Part shown: positions 51,741-62,456 of the stretch, in pieces | Numbering within the stretch: position 1 is the first letter of the stretch | Layout of the letters: every line of letters begins with the position of its first letter | DNA from: Eremophila alpestris peregrina | Lineage: Eukaryota; Chordata; Aves; Passeriformes; Alaudidae | NCBI GenBank assembly: GCA_009792885.1 | Contig: WMCF01000059.1 | Span: 3,497,209-3,561,208, forward strand | Reading direction: 5' to 3' | DNA length: 64,000 bases | Position numbers and translations under genes: made by a program | The notes under the pieces: model-generated | Seen by the model: only the letters and a program-made list of their open reading frames with translations | Told to the model about the DNA's origin: nothing | The model's database searches: none

Positions 51741-52664
51741 GTGAGTGGCACCTCTCTCCCTTTTACCCTGCTAGCTGTGCTCTTCCTCCTCCAAGGCGGC
51801 CCAGGCTGTTTCAGTGAGGACAACTTTGCCAGTGCTGTGCAGTATTCAGCTCTGCCTCTCCCTGGTCACTCACCCTTCTGCTTCACCCCTGTGGCTCCTG
51901 AACGCAGCTTTCCTCCCTGTGAGTGGCTCTCCTGGTACTCCTGAGTGTGCTCCTGTCTTTTTTTTGTGGGTTGTTTGTCTTTTTCTTCCTTCCCTCCTGC
52001 ATCTGTGAAGGAGTGAGCCTCTGAGTGCAGTGCTTCTGCTGGCCCTGGTGTCTCTGCCCACCCTGGAACCAGCACCGTGGTGCAGTTCAGGAAACCTCTG
52101 CCACCCAGGCTGGGGCTCCTGCAGCTGCTCTGGTCCCCTCCTCACCCCCAGGCCCTGGAGAGCAGGGCCTTGCAGGACACACTGCCTCTGGCCACACATG
52201 GCTCTCCTCTCTCAGACACCGGTCCCCATGCTGAGCCCAAACTGGAGACAGCCCCAGGATGTGGCCTGGCCATGCTGTGACACAGGGACACACCATCCAT
52301 CTCTCATACACAGGCTTCTGAGGCAGTCCTGGCTCCAGGCCTGTCCAGCCTGGACAATGGGAGCAGGGATGGCAGAGCATCAGAGGGCACTGCCACCTGC
52401 CCCAACAAGGCCAAGGACAGCTGTGAATTCAGTACTCAGCAGTGGCCCAGAACTCTTCATGGGCACATTCACTTTAGCCAGGTCCAGCAGCAGTGTCTGT
52501 TTCCAAAACTGCTGGGCAGTTTTTCATCCTCTCCAGGTATTTTATTGTCCTGCTGATGTTGTCTCTCCTGCCACTATCTGGGACTGGCAGCTGGGCTTCT
52601 GGGTCACAGAGTCTGGGTGCTGGCTGTCAGCAACACCATTTCTTCTCTCTCTCCATCCCTGCAG
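51741..52664 (+). other. LGR6: LGR6 intron (0.9 kb)
   Basis: GTGAGT donor and CCCTGCAG acceptor. No repeat or other feature recognised. Confidence 0.9.
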
Positions 52665-52736
52665 GACCCTGACCCGGGCAGGCATCCATTTCCTGCCCAG
52701 AAGGATGTGCCAGCAGCTGCCCAGCCTCCGAGTCCT
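52665..52736 (+). CDS. LGR6: LGR6 coding exon: one leucine-rich repeat
   Basis: The exon is 72 nt between CCATCCCTGCAG and GTGAGT. It encodes TLTRAGIHFLPRRM followed by CQQLPSLRVL. TLTRAGI and MCQQLP-LRVL match human LGR6. The cysteine here and the one in the next exon correspond to a pair conserved in LGR4-6 that links neighbouring repeats in the known structures. Confidence 0.97.
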
Positions 52737-55700
52737 GTGAGTAACCTGTGTCTCTGTCCTGCCTGGTCCTTAAAAACTGCCCTCAGGAACAGGGCTTTCC
52801 TTCTGTCTAGCTCAGGGACAGGGCCAGCTGTGGGAGACCATTCTGTGGTTCTTACTCCCATCATCTTTTCCAGAAATCACCACCTTCTTAATCACTGCTC
52901 TGAGCGCTTGCTTGTTTTTCCACTTGTTGCTTCATCCCAGATGATGCTTCAGGGCTGCAGTCAGGCACATCCTCCTTGCTCTGCACCAGTAATAACTGTC
53001 CCTCCCCCATGCAAGGAGAGTAGAGAGAGTACAAAAAGTGATGGGTAAGAATGGCCACAGCATTTCACAGCTCCCAGCTGAAGCTCTTCGCCCAACAACA
53101 AGGGGGAAATCACCTTCACCCTCTGCCCCAGCCTTGGCTTATTGCAGTTGGAGCTCCAGGCAGTGCCATCATCTGGAGGAAGGATCCTGTTCATATCCCA
53201 AGAGGGATCAGGTCTGGCCTGATGGAGACCTGTGAGGCCACAGGGCCACATTTCCTCATATGGGCAGCACAGCTAGGTCAGGATTTTGCTCAGTTTCTGG
53301 GTTTCTTTGGCTCTGCCTGCTTAGCCAGGCACTGAATGATGCTGGTGGGGTGATGCTTTCTCCTTTAGCTTGGTACATCAACATCTCAGAAAGGTTTTGC
53401 ATCATCTCAGGAATCACACCCATGGTTCCTGAGATCCCCAACTATGTTTGCAGTCAAAGACATCCTCAGGAAATGAGTCATGAGCCAGATTTATACAAGT
53501 TTGCAGCCTTAGGGCAACAGCAGGCTTGCCTCTCATCAGTCTTTATACAAGCAAGCTGAAAAAGAAAACAAGTTTGTTCCAGGAAAGCAACAGGAGTGAA
53601 TTCTTGATCACGGAAATTGGAAACAAGAGTAAAACATAAAAATAAAAGAAGACAATTTGTAACTTAGGAGATTACAGGCTTTGGTTCCAGATGTCCCTGT
53701 AGGGAACATCTCTCATATTTACACATCTGGACCAATTCAATGGATGACTTGCTGTGACAGTGCAGCCTTTGGATTGGCCCAGGCTGTTGGGTCCCAAACC
53801 TCTGTTTATGTTTGCAAGTTATCAGACTGCAAACCCTCACAGCAGACAGAGCCTGTTCTTTGTGCCTAACCCCCCTCAAAGTGGTAGAGTTTTATTGGGA
53901 CACACCACCTTGCTCCTTGCTCCTCTTTCCCAATGAACTTTCCTGACATTAATTGCGTTGCTTTCAGGGTTTGGAGAGAGAGTATGTGCCAATGTTTGTG
54001 CCTGTTTACATCTCTCTTGCCTTTGAAATGCCTTGGTCCCCACAGACCCAGTGGCTGGTTGTTCTCTGCCTGTCTCTTGGCAGCCATGGGAGCTGTGACT
54101 GTGACACATCTGACCATAGATGACACAGCTCAAGCTGCATTTCTGGCCTCACACCACGGTGTAGATTCTCTGTAGGACCCTGCACAGGGACTGTAGAGCC
54201 ACTGCAGGGGCAGAGGGTCACGGCCATCCTGGGGTGCCACCCATGCTGAACCCAGCACACAAAGCAAGGCAGCCTTTGGCATCAACCTGGCATCATCCTG
54301 CTGCTTTCACCCAGAGCTCCTGCTCAGGGCACAGATTTCACGTGATCATGGTACATCCTGAGGTGGAAGGGACCCACAAAGATCATCGAGTCCTGCTCCT
54401 GGCTCTGCTCAGAACACCCCAACAATCCCACCCTGTGCCTGAGAGAGTTGTCCAAATGCTCCTTGAGCTCTGGAAGATTTGTCTTTCTTCTCAAGAAGAA
54501 ATAGGTGAAACTCCCCTGAGCAGAGCTGAAGTCCCTTGGTGCCATCAGCACCTTCACCCTGCTATGTTCCCAACAGGGCATGAGTGACTGAGGTTACTCT
54601 GTTTGTGGATTCTGGGCTGCACTCGGTTACCCTCACACTGGAGGAGCCAGAAACAACTCCTGGGGCTGCTTCTCCCCCATCACTGTCAGCTAAGCTAGAG
54701 CCCTGTCAGGCCCAATGGATTGACACAGGGACCAGGGAAAAGTGACTGATGCTAAGGCTCTTTCTCCATCCTGGGTGACAGCCTCCAGAACCAAGCAGAA
54801 ACCTTCTGCTTGCTTTCCCCCCTCTCCTCCTCTCCACCATGGAAAACTGGTGGTGAGTGGGTTGGCAAAAAAAAAAATTGAAATATTTTAGGAGCAATCT
54901 ACTGGCAGAAAGATGGAAACCAAGTTTGGAAAGTCAGCAGAGAAACCACATACAAAACTTTACCCTGGGGCAAATTTCCCTTGAACAACCACAAATCCAG
55001 TCTCTGCTGGTGGGGGAAAGAGCTGGGTTTAAACACTGCTCCTTAACCAGCCTATTTCAGCTTCAATAAATTCTCATTAAGCTGTGCCAGGGTGGGTTTT
55101 CCTCTGTTTATCAAGCCATCTACTCTAGATGCTGACATGACACTGGGCCATGAACCAGTGGGAAGAGGAGTTTGCTGCAAACTGCTTTCCAGTGACAGCA
55201 CTTGAAAGAACAAGAGCCAGAGGTTTTCAAAATCTGTAATGTCCTTAACCAAATCCCTGCCAATGCCACAACCCCTTCCCTAACCTTGGGAGAAAGCCAG
55301 GGAAGGCAAAATGGGGAGCAGGCAATGGGCAGTGGGGTTGCTGTGCCGAGGAGGGAGGAGAGAAGCTGGCTGGTAAAAAACCCCCCAGGCTCTGCAGGCA
55401 CATCTGCAGCTTCTGTGAGCTCTGGCAGGAATCTCTCTGTGCTGTGCCCACAGAAAGCAGGGCTGTGCATGGCTGAAGTGGCACCAGAGGGTTCCACAGC
55501 TGACTTTGGAGGACAAGCCCACCCCAGTTGTTTGAGCAGCTCCATCAGCCCAGGGGCTGTGCTGCAGGGAGCTGGGCTGGGGGTGGGTGAGTGGGTAAAT
55601 CCTGGGGCAGCTCTTGCCCTGCACAGAGCCAGCATCAGGTGCAGGCTGGGGATCCCGCTCACTGGGGTCACCAAAAGTGGAGCTGTGCAGAATGAAGTGA

Positions 55701-55792
55701 GGTCACCTCGCTCTCCAGCAGTCCCTGCCTTCCAAGGGAGGGCTCAGGAGCTTTTGATGTCCCAACATTCCTGTCCTGTGCTTTCCCTGCAG
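52737..55792 (+). other. LGR6: LGR6 intron (3.1 kb)
   Basis: GTGAGT donor and CCCTGCAG acceptor. It contains one CR1 fragment at 54343-54470. I see nothing else in it. Confidence 0.88.
54343..54470 (-). mobile_element. CR1 LINE fragment
   Basis: The stretch holds 'ggaagggacccacaaagatc', 'aacaccccaacaatcccacc' and 'tccaaatgctccttgagctc', a CR1 subfamily 3' region in reverse complement. The octamer end is eroded. Confidence 0.85.
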
Positions 55793-55858
55793 AGAGCTGT
55801 CACACAACCAAATTGAGGAGCTGCCCAGTTTCCACCGGTGCCAGCAGCTGGAGGAGCT
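55793..55858 (+). CDS. LGR6: LGR6 coding exon: short leucine-rich repeat (22 residues)
   Basis: The exon is 66 nt between CTTTCCCTGCAG and GTGAGT. AG occurs twice at the acceptor; position 55793 is chosen because CT|A keeps the leucine codon and the frame. It encodes [13 protein letters not shown] followed by HRCQQLEEL, matching human LGR6 [21 protein letters not shown]. The short, irregular repeat is a family feature near the bend of the solenoid. Its cysteine pairs with the one in the previous exon by homology. Confidence 0.96.
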
Positions 55859-56703
55859 GTGAGTATGGAGATGTCTTTGTTTGTGCTCTGGGGGAAAAGG
55901 GCTGCTCTGAGGAGAGGGGCAGTCCCCACACACAGAGCTCCCTAAGCACTGGGAAAGTTGGGCATTATCACTCACCTTCTGGAGTGCAAATGGACCAGAG
56001 CTCCACTCTTTGCCACTGTGAACACACAGAATAAAAATACATTCCCTGTGCATGGTTGGAGCAGGATGTCTCTTGAGGATGTGGGGAGTGTGTAGGTCAG
56101 TCAGCAGAGTCTGTGTGAACTCTCACCCTGCTCTTTCCCCTTCCCCAGGGGATAAAGGAGGTTGGAAAGGAGATGTGGAGGGCTGAGGCAGTTCATGTGC
56201 AGATGTGGGCAGTGGGTTCTACAAGGCATCAAGATTTTTCTTCATGAAACACTGAGATACCTCCAGCCCTCAAACCTTCATCCTCACCAAGGCAAAGGGC
56301 AGCACCACATGGCCCTTCCTGAAGGGTCACACAGAGCTGGTTGCTGATCACTGGCTCCAAGCTCTCAGCTTTTCCTCTGGAAAAAGCAGTTTGGAGGCTT
56401 AGGGAAGAGCAGTGTGGGAAACCAGCATGGATTTGGGGTTAACAGGGCACCTTTGGCCACTGCACATCAACAGTTCTTTACTGAGTCACGATGGCATCAA
56501 AAGCAGAGGCTGTCTGAGCCTGGAGCTGCCTGTAGGAGGAAATGGCTTTGGCATGTTTTGCTGCTCATCCTGTTTAACTCTTGAAATAAGAGTAGGTCTC
56601 CCAAGCACAGCAGCTTCCACTGTGACAGTCTGCACAAAGATCTCCATAAGGCTGGAGACGCTGCCTTCAGCTCTCTTCTCAAATCCAGTTTCTGTTTCTG
56701 CAG
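55859..56703 (+). other. LGR6: LGR6 intron (0.85 kb)
   Basis: GTGAGT donor and TTTCTGCAG acceptor. No repeat or other feature recognised. Confidence 0.9.
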
Positions 56704-56775
56704 GGGTCTCCAGCACAACAGGATCCACGAGATTAGAGCAGACACCTTTGTGCAGCTGCTGGCCCTGCGCTCCAT
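56704..56775 (+). CDS. LGR6: LGR6 coding exon: one leucine-rich repeat, GC donor
   Basis: The exon is 72 nt, beginning after TTTCTGCAG. It encodes GLQHNRIHEIRADTF followed by VQLLALRSI, with the last codon split AT|A. GLQHNRI-EI-ADTF matches human LGR6. The donor reads GCAAGT instead of GTAAGT. The exon end is fixed by length (72 nt, like its neighbours) and by the frame into DLSWNYI. Using the GT four bases further on would shift the frame. The base before the donor is T rather than the usual G, so this donor is weak on both sides. Confidence 0.93.
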
Positions 56776-58187
56776 GCAAGTATTGTCTGCCAGGGACCAG
56801 CTGGGTCATGCTGGGCAGGGGGGGCTGTGAGCTCAGGTGGGCTGGGGGAAGTTCCCAGCCTGCCTCTGTCTCTGCAGGGAGGCTTTTCTGCTCTTCCATT
56901 CTGCCTTAGAAAAGAAGAGGGCACAAACCATGCCCTGTGCCTGCAGACCCCCTCCTTACCTGTCCCCTTGTGCCCACACCTCACAGGCTCTCACCACATC
57001 ACAGGCAGGCCTCCTGAATGCCAGCAGGAGCTCAGGGCAGGGATTTACCTGGTGTACCTGAGCTCCAGCACCCCCTGTCCTGCACAGGCTGGTCCTGGGC
57101 CATGCACTCCTGGAACACCCATGAGAGCATCCCTGGATTGGTTTGAAAGTTCCTCCCCACACCCCAAAAGCTCGTGTTCCAAGTGCACCCAAGCCTGCAC
57201 TTCCAACACACACAGAGTGACCTCCTGAGTGCTTGGCACCTTGGAGAGCTGGCAAAGCCCTGACTGGCTCTGTGACATCTGGGAAGAGCCCTGAGAGCCT
57301 TCATTTGCTGTTCTGTTAGGAAGTGAACTAAATCACACAGAATCTGCTCCCATGGTGCAGCAATGTCAGTGCCATGGAGTAGCCCAGCATCCCTGGGATC
57401 CTGTGAGTGCCACATACACCACAGTTACACTGAGGTGTGACACACAGGTGACACTGCAGACAGGGAAACATGAGTATGCTGCCCCAGCCCACACACACAC
57501 ACACAGAGCTGAGCAAGCTCTGGCATCACCTTTGGGTATGTTCTGGTCCCTGTGGGAAGGATTCGTCCCACCCAATGGCACACAGATCTGAGCAGGGATC
57601 TTGGCTCCCTTAGAGCTGGAGAGATGAAGGTTGTCCTGTGGTCAGCCTTAGGGCAAGAAACGTGTCCCAGTTTGCTGGTTTCCTCTGGTGACAGAGGGAG
57701 TGGAGCCCTCTCACTTGGATGGAGACAGAGCTTTTTGAGGGGGCTCTGAATCCAAAACACCTGTACATGGCAGGAGACATTCTAAAACCACCTTCCCCAG
57801 ACCCCTGGCCCTATCTGTCCTTGCTGCACCCAGCACTGTGACTGCACTGGGGATGCTCTGGCACTAGGGTATGAGCTGTTTGGCATGTTGGCAAAAAATT
57901 CCCAAATTTACAGAAATTAAGCCAGAATAGAAGCTTTTCCATTGGTCCTTTCCCATTGGTCTCAGCAGAGGAGCTCCTGCAAGGCAAACTCCCGTGCCCT
58001 CAGTTAGAAAGCACCCAAATACAGACCCAGACTTGCCTGTGGGGAGCTGCAATGGGACAGAAATTGCTGCTGACCAAGGGGCTACAGATCCCACATATGT
58101 TCCCACCAGGGCCCTTGGCCAGGCCAGTGCCAGCAGCTTCACTGCCCTGCTCTACTCTCTTCTTACTGCTGTGTCCTTGCCTTGCAG
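56776..58187 (+). other. LGR6: LGR6 intron (1.4 kb), GC-AG type
   Basis: It starts with GCAAGT and ends with CCTTGCAG, so it belongs to the rare GC-AG class of U2 introns. A short (CA)n run lies at about 57490-57504. No other repeat, exon or RNA is recognised. Confidence 0.88.
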
Positions 58188-58259
58188 AGACCTGAGTTGG
58201 AATTACATCCAGTTCATTCACCCAGAAGCCTTTGTGACCCTGCACTCCCTCACCAAGCT
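58188..58259 (+). CDS. LGR6: LGR6 coding exon: one leucine-rich repeat
   Basis: The exon is 72 nt between TCCTTGCCTTGCAG and GTAAGT. It encodes DLSWNYIQFIHPEAF followed by VTLHSLTKL. DLSWN-I--IHPEAFSTLHSLVKL is the human LGR6 equivalent. Frame and phase 2 are kept on both sides. Confidence 0.97.
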
Positions 58260-58940
58260 GTAAGTTGCAGGGATATTTCTTTCACAGTGGACCATGGATA
58301 GGAGGTATCTGAGGACCTCAGGCTGACTCCCTGGGTTACCAGAACACCTGGGATTTAGATGATGGAAGACTGATGTATTGAGGTGCATGTCTCAGCACTG
58401 ATGTGGACAGAACAAATCCTAAGATTTCCTATTAATACTATTAATAAAGGGATGATGAAGTGCAAGAGGGGCCATCTTCAAGGCTCACCCTGAGCACTTT
58501 AACCTCCATTTCCTGATGCTTTCACACCCACCTTAGATGACTTTAAGGAAGATCAGCATGAGGAGCTGTTTCTGCAAGAGTCACTGCAGACCATCTGGGC
58601 TGGCTCTGGAGGGTCCCCAGTTCTCAGCCCCCTCTCTAAGATTCTTGGGTATTTTATGGGCTGGGATCTGCAGTCAATCCTGACCTACAGTGGAGGAAGA
58701 GATGTGTGGGGCACATATGTGCACAGGAGGGAGATACCACACCCAGAGCTTTCAGCATGGCCACTAACCCCAGTCCCTCATCTTCCCAGGCACTGCAGTG
58801 TTTCTTTCCAGAGGCTCCTGCCCAGCCCCATTTCAGCATCACATCAAGGGAGACATTAAGGCAATGCCCTCTGCTTGGCTGAGACAGCACTGGCAGCAGA
58901 GCCCTGACCATGATCTCCCTCTCTGCTTTCCCCCCACCAG
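58260..58940 (+). other. LGR6: LGR6 intron (0.7 kb)
   Basis: GTAAGT donor and CCCCACCAG acceptor. No repeat or other feature recognised. Confidence 0.9.
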
Positions 58941-59066
58941 GGATTTGACTGACAACCAGCTGGTCACGCTGCCCCTGGATGGTTTGGCTGGACTGACCCA
59001 TCTGAAGCTCCAAGGCAACCCAGCTCTCTCTGAGCCCTTCAGCAAGGAGAGCTTCCCCAAAATGAG
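58941..59066 (+). CDS. LGR6: LGR6 coding exon: last leucine-rich repeat and start of C-terminal cap
   Basis: The exon is 126 nt between CCCCCCACCAG and the donor GTACTT, phase 2. It encodes [30 protein letters not shown] and [12 protein letters not shown]. The LTDNQL-TLPL-GL-GL-HLKL-GN-ALS string ends the repeat array in all LGR4-6 proteins, and FSKDSFPKLR follows in human LGR6. The arginine codon is split AG|A. GTACTT is a weaker donor than those of the other exons. Unspliced, the frame stays open to 59184. Confidence 0.97.
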
Positions 59067-59937
59067 GTACTTGGGGCTCTTTCAGTTCAGGTGCTCAGCA
59101 CAGCCTGTATTTGCTTGCAGCACTCAGCCTCCTGCTCTCCCTGCCCATCTCGTGCTTTGTCCAGGCTTCCAGGCCCAGGGGTAGAGGAAGATCCATCTGC
59201 TGCTAACACATCTTTAATATGTTCCACAGGAGAGCAGTGATGTGCTCCCAGGCTGCCACCCCCACCACAAACACACACACACAAGTGGAAAGTGTGGAGC
59301 AGGCCCAGCTCAGGGCTCCTCTCAGTGGAAAACATTCCCAGAAGCAGTCCCACCTAATGACATCCAGGTTTTCTTCCATAAACTCTGCTTGTGTGGCCTT
59401 GTCTTGTCTGTTACGGATTAATGAGGAGCCTGAAGGGGTCAAACTGATCAAGAAGAGGCTGCAAAAGGCTCAGAGCAGAGTGCTGTGCTGCTTTCTGTGC
59501 TGCAGGCTCAGACTTTCCTGACCCTCCTTGGCTCCTGGGTCTCAGTGTGGCACCTGCCCTCAGGCTTGGATACCCACAGTCCAGAAGAACACAAATCCCT
59601 CTCTGATGAAGTCATCTCTTGCTTGGTTGTCCCAGGGAGTTCCCTTCAAGCTAAGAATGTATGAGTTGATGCTCCCACTCATCCAGGATGGGTTCCCAAA
59701 GCTGGAGCTCCTTCAGTTTACACACAGGGTGGGGTCACAGGTCACTGCACCAACACGGGGCTTAATAGCTCAGGCCTGAGGAAAAGTGTGGAGCTCTCCC
59801 TTCAGGTGCCTCAGCAGTGGTGCCTGCAGAGGGGTCTCTCTTCTGACTTTTTTAACTCTTATCTGGGATCTGCTGCATGACTGGTTTCCAAATGGCAGGG
59901 GATTCCAGAAGCTTTTGGAGAATTTTCTACCCTCAAG

Positions 59938-60246
59938 ATCATAGAACAATAGAATGGTGTGGGTTGGAAAGGAATATTAAAGCTCATCCCATTCTACCCC
60001 CTGCCATGGGCAGGGACACCTTTCACTAGCCCAGATTGCTCCAAACCCCATCCAGCCTGGCCATGGACACTCCCAGGGATGAGGCAGCCACAGCTTCTCT
60101 GAGCACCCTGTGCCAGGGCCTCACCACCCTCACAGGGAAGAATTCCCTCCCAATATCCCATCTAACCCTGCCCTTTCCAGTAGCAAATGAGAATTCCTTG
60201 TCCTATCCCTCCAGACCGTTGTCCAAAGTTCTTCTCCAGCTTTCTT
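59938..60246 (-). mobile_element. CR1 LINE, outer copy, 3' part
   Basis: The stretch begins ATCATAGAACAATAGAATGG and carries the standard CR1 blocks in reverse complement up to 'aaagttcttctccagctttc'. It breaks there and continues about 510 bp further on, after the inserted second CR1. Confidence 0.88.
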
Positions 60247-60755
60247 CACAGAATGACAGAGTCAGAGAATCATTACTGTTGGAAAAGACCTCTGAGATCA
60301 TCGAGTGACCAATCCCCACCTTGTCACCCAGCCCAGAGCACTGAGTGCCACACCCAGTTGTCCCCTGAACACCTCCAGGGATGGGGATCCACCACCTCTC
60401 TTCCAAAGTCTAACAAGCCCTTCCTTGAAGGAATTCCTCCTGATTCCAACATGAGTCTCCCCTGGTGTAGTTTGAGGCCGTTTCCTCTCTCCCTGCCACT
60501 TGGGAGAAGAGACCAACCAGGGAGAAGAGACCAACCCCCACCTTGTTACAATCATCAGTTGTAGGGAGTGAGAAGGTCCCTGCTGATGGGGGGAGCTTCC
60601 TTTCCTCCACTCTCCATATGATTTACCCTCCAGACCCTTCCCCAGCCCCATTTCCCTTTTCTGGACTGACTGCAGCCCCTCAATGTCTTCCTTGAAGTGA
60701 GGGGTCCAAAACTGAACATAGGACTCAAACTGCACCCTCACAAGTGCCAGGATCC
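60247..60755 (-). mobile_element. CR1 LINE, inner copy inserted into another CR1
   Basis: The element starts with octamer remnants CACAGAATGACAGAGTCAGAG, then 'ttggaaaagacctctgagat' and 'atcatcgagtgaccaatccc', a different CR1 subfamily from the flanking copy. It ends near 'caagtgccaggatcc'. Within it, 'gggagaagagaccaacc' is repeated in tandem near 60502-60536. Confidence 0.85.
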
Positions 60756-60899
60756 TTTAGACACTAGAAGGGGCTCTGAGGCCTCCCTGGAGCTGTCTCT
60801 TCTCCAGGTGAACACCCCCATCTCTCCCAGCCTGGCTCCAGAGCAGAGGGGCTCCAGCCCTCAGAGCAGCTCCGTGGTCTCCTCCACACCCACTCCAAG
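60756..60899 (-). mobile_element. CR1 LINE, outer copy, resumed after the inner insertion
   Basis: The stretch 'tttagacactagaaggggct' and 'gtctcttctccaggtgaaca' continues the CR1 sequence that broke off at about 60246. The match fades after 'ggtctcctccacacccactc'. Confidence 0.82.
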
Positions 60900-61771
60900 G
60901 GGCAGTCCCTTGTGCAGGGTGGGTCAAGTTCAGCACTTTCAGGGTATTTCTCCTCTAAATTAGTCCCATTGGCATCTCTTGAGCTGATTTGGATTTGTAC
61001 CAGAGAAACTGAGCCTGCAGCAGGGCTTCAGTGAGCCATGCCAGGCAATGGACCCAATTAACATTCCCTAAATTTTGGGGTGCTGCCATTGAGTAGAAGG
61101 CTACTCTACTCCAGAGGCACATGTCTGGAGGAGTCATCTGAGAGCAGTTCTTAGCCTTGCTGGGAGGATCTGCACCTCCCTACCACCTTTCAATAATAGG
61201 ATCTAATTTGGAGCTTATAACAGGAAATGAGCTTGTATACAGAATTTCCAGACCCTCCCGGGGCTCAGCCAGAAATGTTTGGGAACATAAAACAAAAGCA
61301 TATTTTTAGAATATAGAGTTTTACCATATTTACTGATCTTGTCAGAGGACCTTAACTGTCTGGAAAACCTGGGGATCCTTTGCCTTCAGCAGCAGTCTCC
61401 CTGACTTCCAGCAAAGCCAAAAATACAGCTGACAGAGAGCCTGGTATTGCATCCAGATGCTGCTCAGCTGCTGTTGAATTAACCTTGTAATACATGCTAT
61501 AATTAGCAACCAACAATTCAACTTTCAAGCAGAAATCAGACATATTTAAATAACTTACTTCATTTGAGAACCTGAGCTGGGACTCCTGGAACTGGAGTTT
61601 GAAGGTGCCAACAACAAGCAAGGGGAGCCTTGCTCTAGGGAGGCTTCTCCCCTTGAAGGAAAGGATGACTGGGAAAACATGGCCTTGGGGTAAAAACTGA
61701 AGACTGTGCATTGCATATGGGAGAGAGGGGCTAGTTTATTTTCAGGAGAAAAGCAGAAGGGTTTTTAGCAG

Positions 61772-62145
61772 TGTGGTGGTTTAGGAATGGTATTCTCCAA
61801 TTTAGTATTCCTGCTAAAACCATGCACCACTCACTCCTCCCCAACTGGAGGCACAAAAGGCCAACTTCATGGGTTGAGATAAGAACAATATACAGGAAAC
61901 AGCAGAGATAAGACACAAACAGTGACAGCAACAACATTAATGGCAAAAAGAATAAGAAAAAAAAAGTTATTTACATGGAAAGCCCCCAACAACAAATGAA
62001 TACCAGATGGCTCCCCCATCACATTTTCTCCTTTACCCCCAGCCCCCAGCAATGAGTAAGATGGTACAGAAGAACCTCTGGGTCCTGGCCATGCTCCCTC
62101 ACACCTACTGCAAAAATTAACCCTGTCCTGGCTGGAACCAGGACA
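61772..62145 (-). mobile_element. Solo LTR of an avian endogenous retrovirus, minus strand
   Basis: Read on the minus strand, the 374-bp unit starts TGTCCTGGTTCCAGCC and ends with CTAAACCACCACA. Near its 3' end it has TTGTTCTTATCTCAACCCAT followed by a GGGGAGGAGTGAGTGG block. This start and end match a common family of passerine and other avian ERV LTRs, and the TG...CA ends are intact. I found no clear target-site duplication and no internal viral sequence. It is antisense to LGR6. Confidence 0.75.
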
Positions 62146-62456
62146 AGGAACTGTCTGGGAACTTTAGAGCAGTTTCCAAACCTGGTGTTTGACAACATTC
62201 TATTGACTGACCGTGTCTTAAACACCAAAAATGGGTCAGTGCAGAGACACCATGGGCTGCCCTGGGTTCACATCCTGTCCTACAGGGAGTCCTTCACCAA
62301 AGCAAAGCCCCTCTCCACTGTAACCATCACCATCCAGACCAGCTTTTGTCTGTCAGCAGCACAGGCACCAAAACTGGAATGATACAGAGAAGGTCTGCAT
62401 GGCCTCTGTGCAGGGACATCACAGAAATTCCTGGAGTGCTCCATGTTTTTTTGCCT

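Noticed and set aside
52030..52740. A 236-codon plus-strand open frame
   Set aside because: It is mostly intron and overlaps the real 52665-52736 exon in another frame. It has no recognisable protein content.
56776..56781. Use of the GT at 56780 as the donor
   Set aside because: It would add four bases and shift the frame out of the next repeat. The GC donor keeps both the 72-nt module and the frame.
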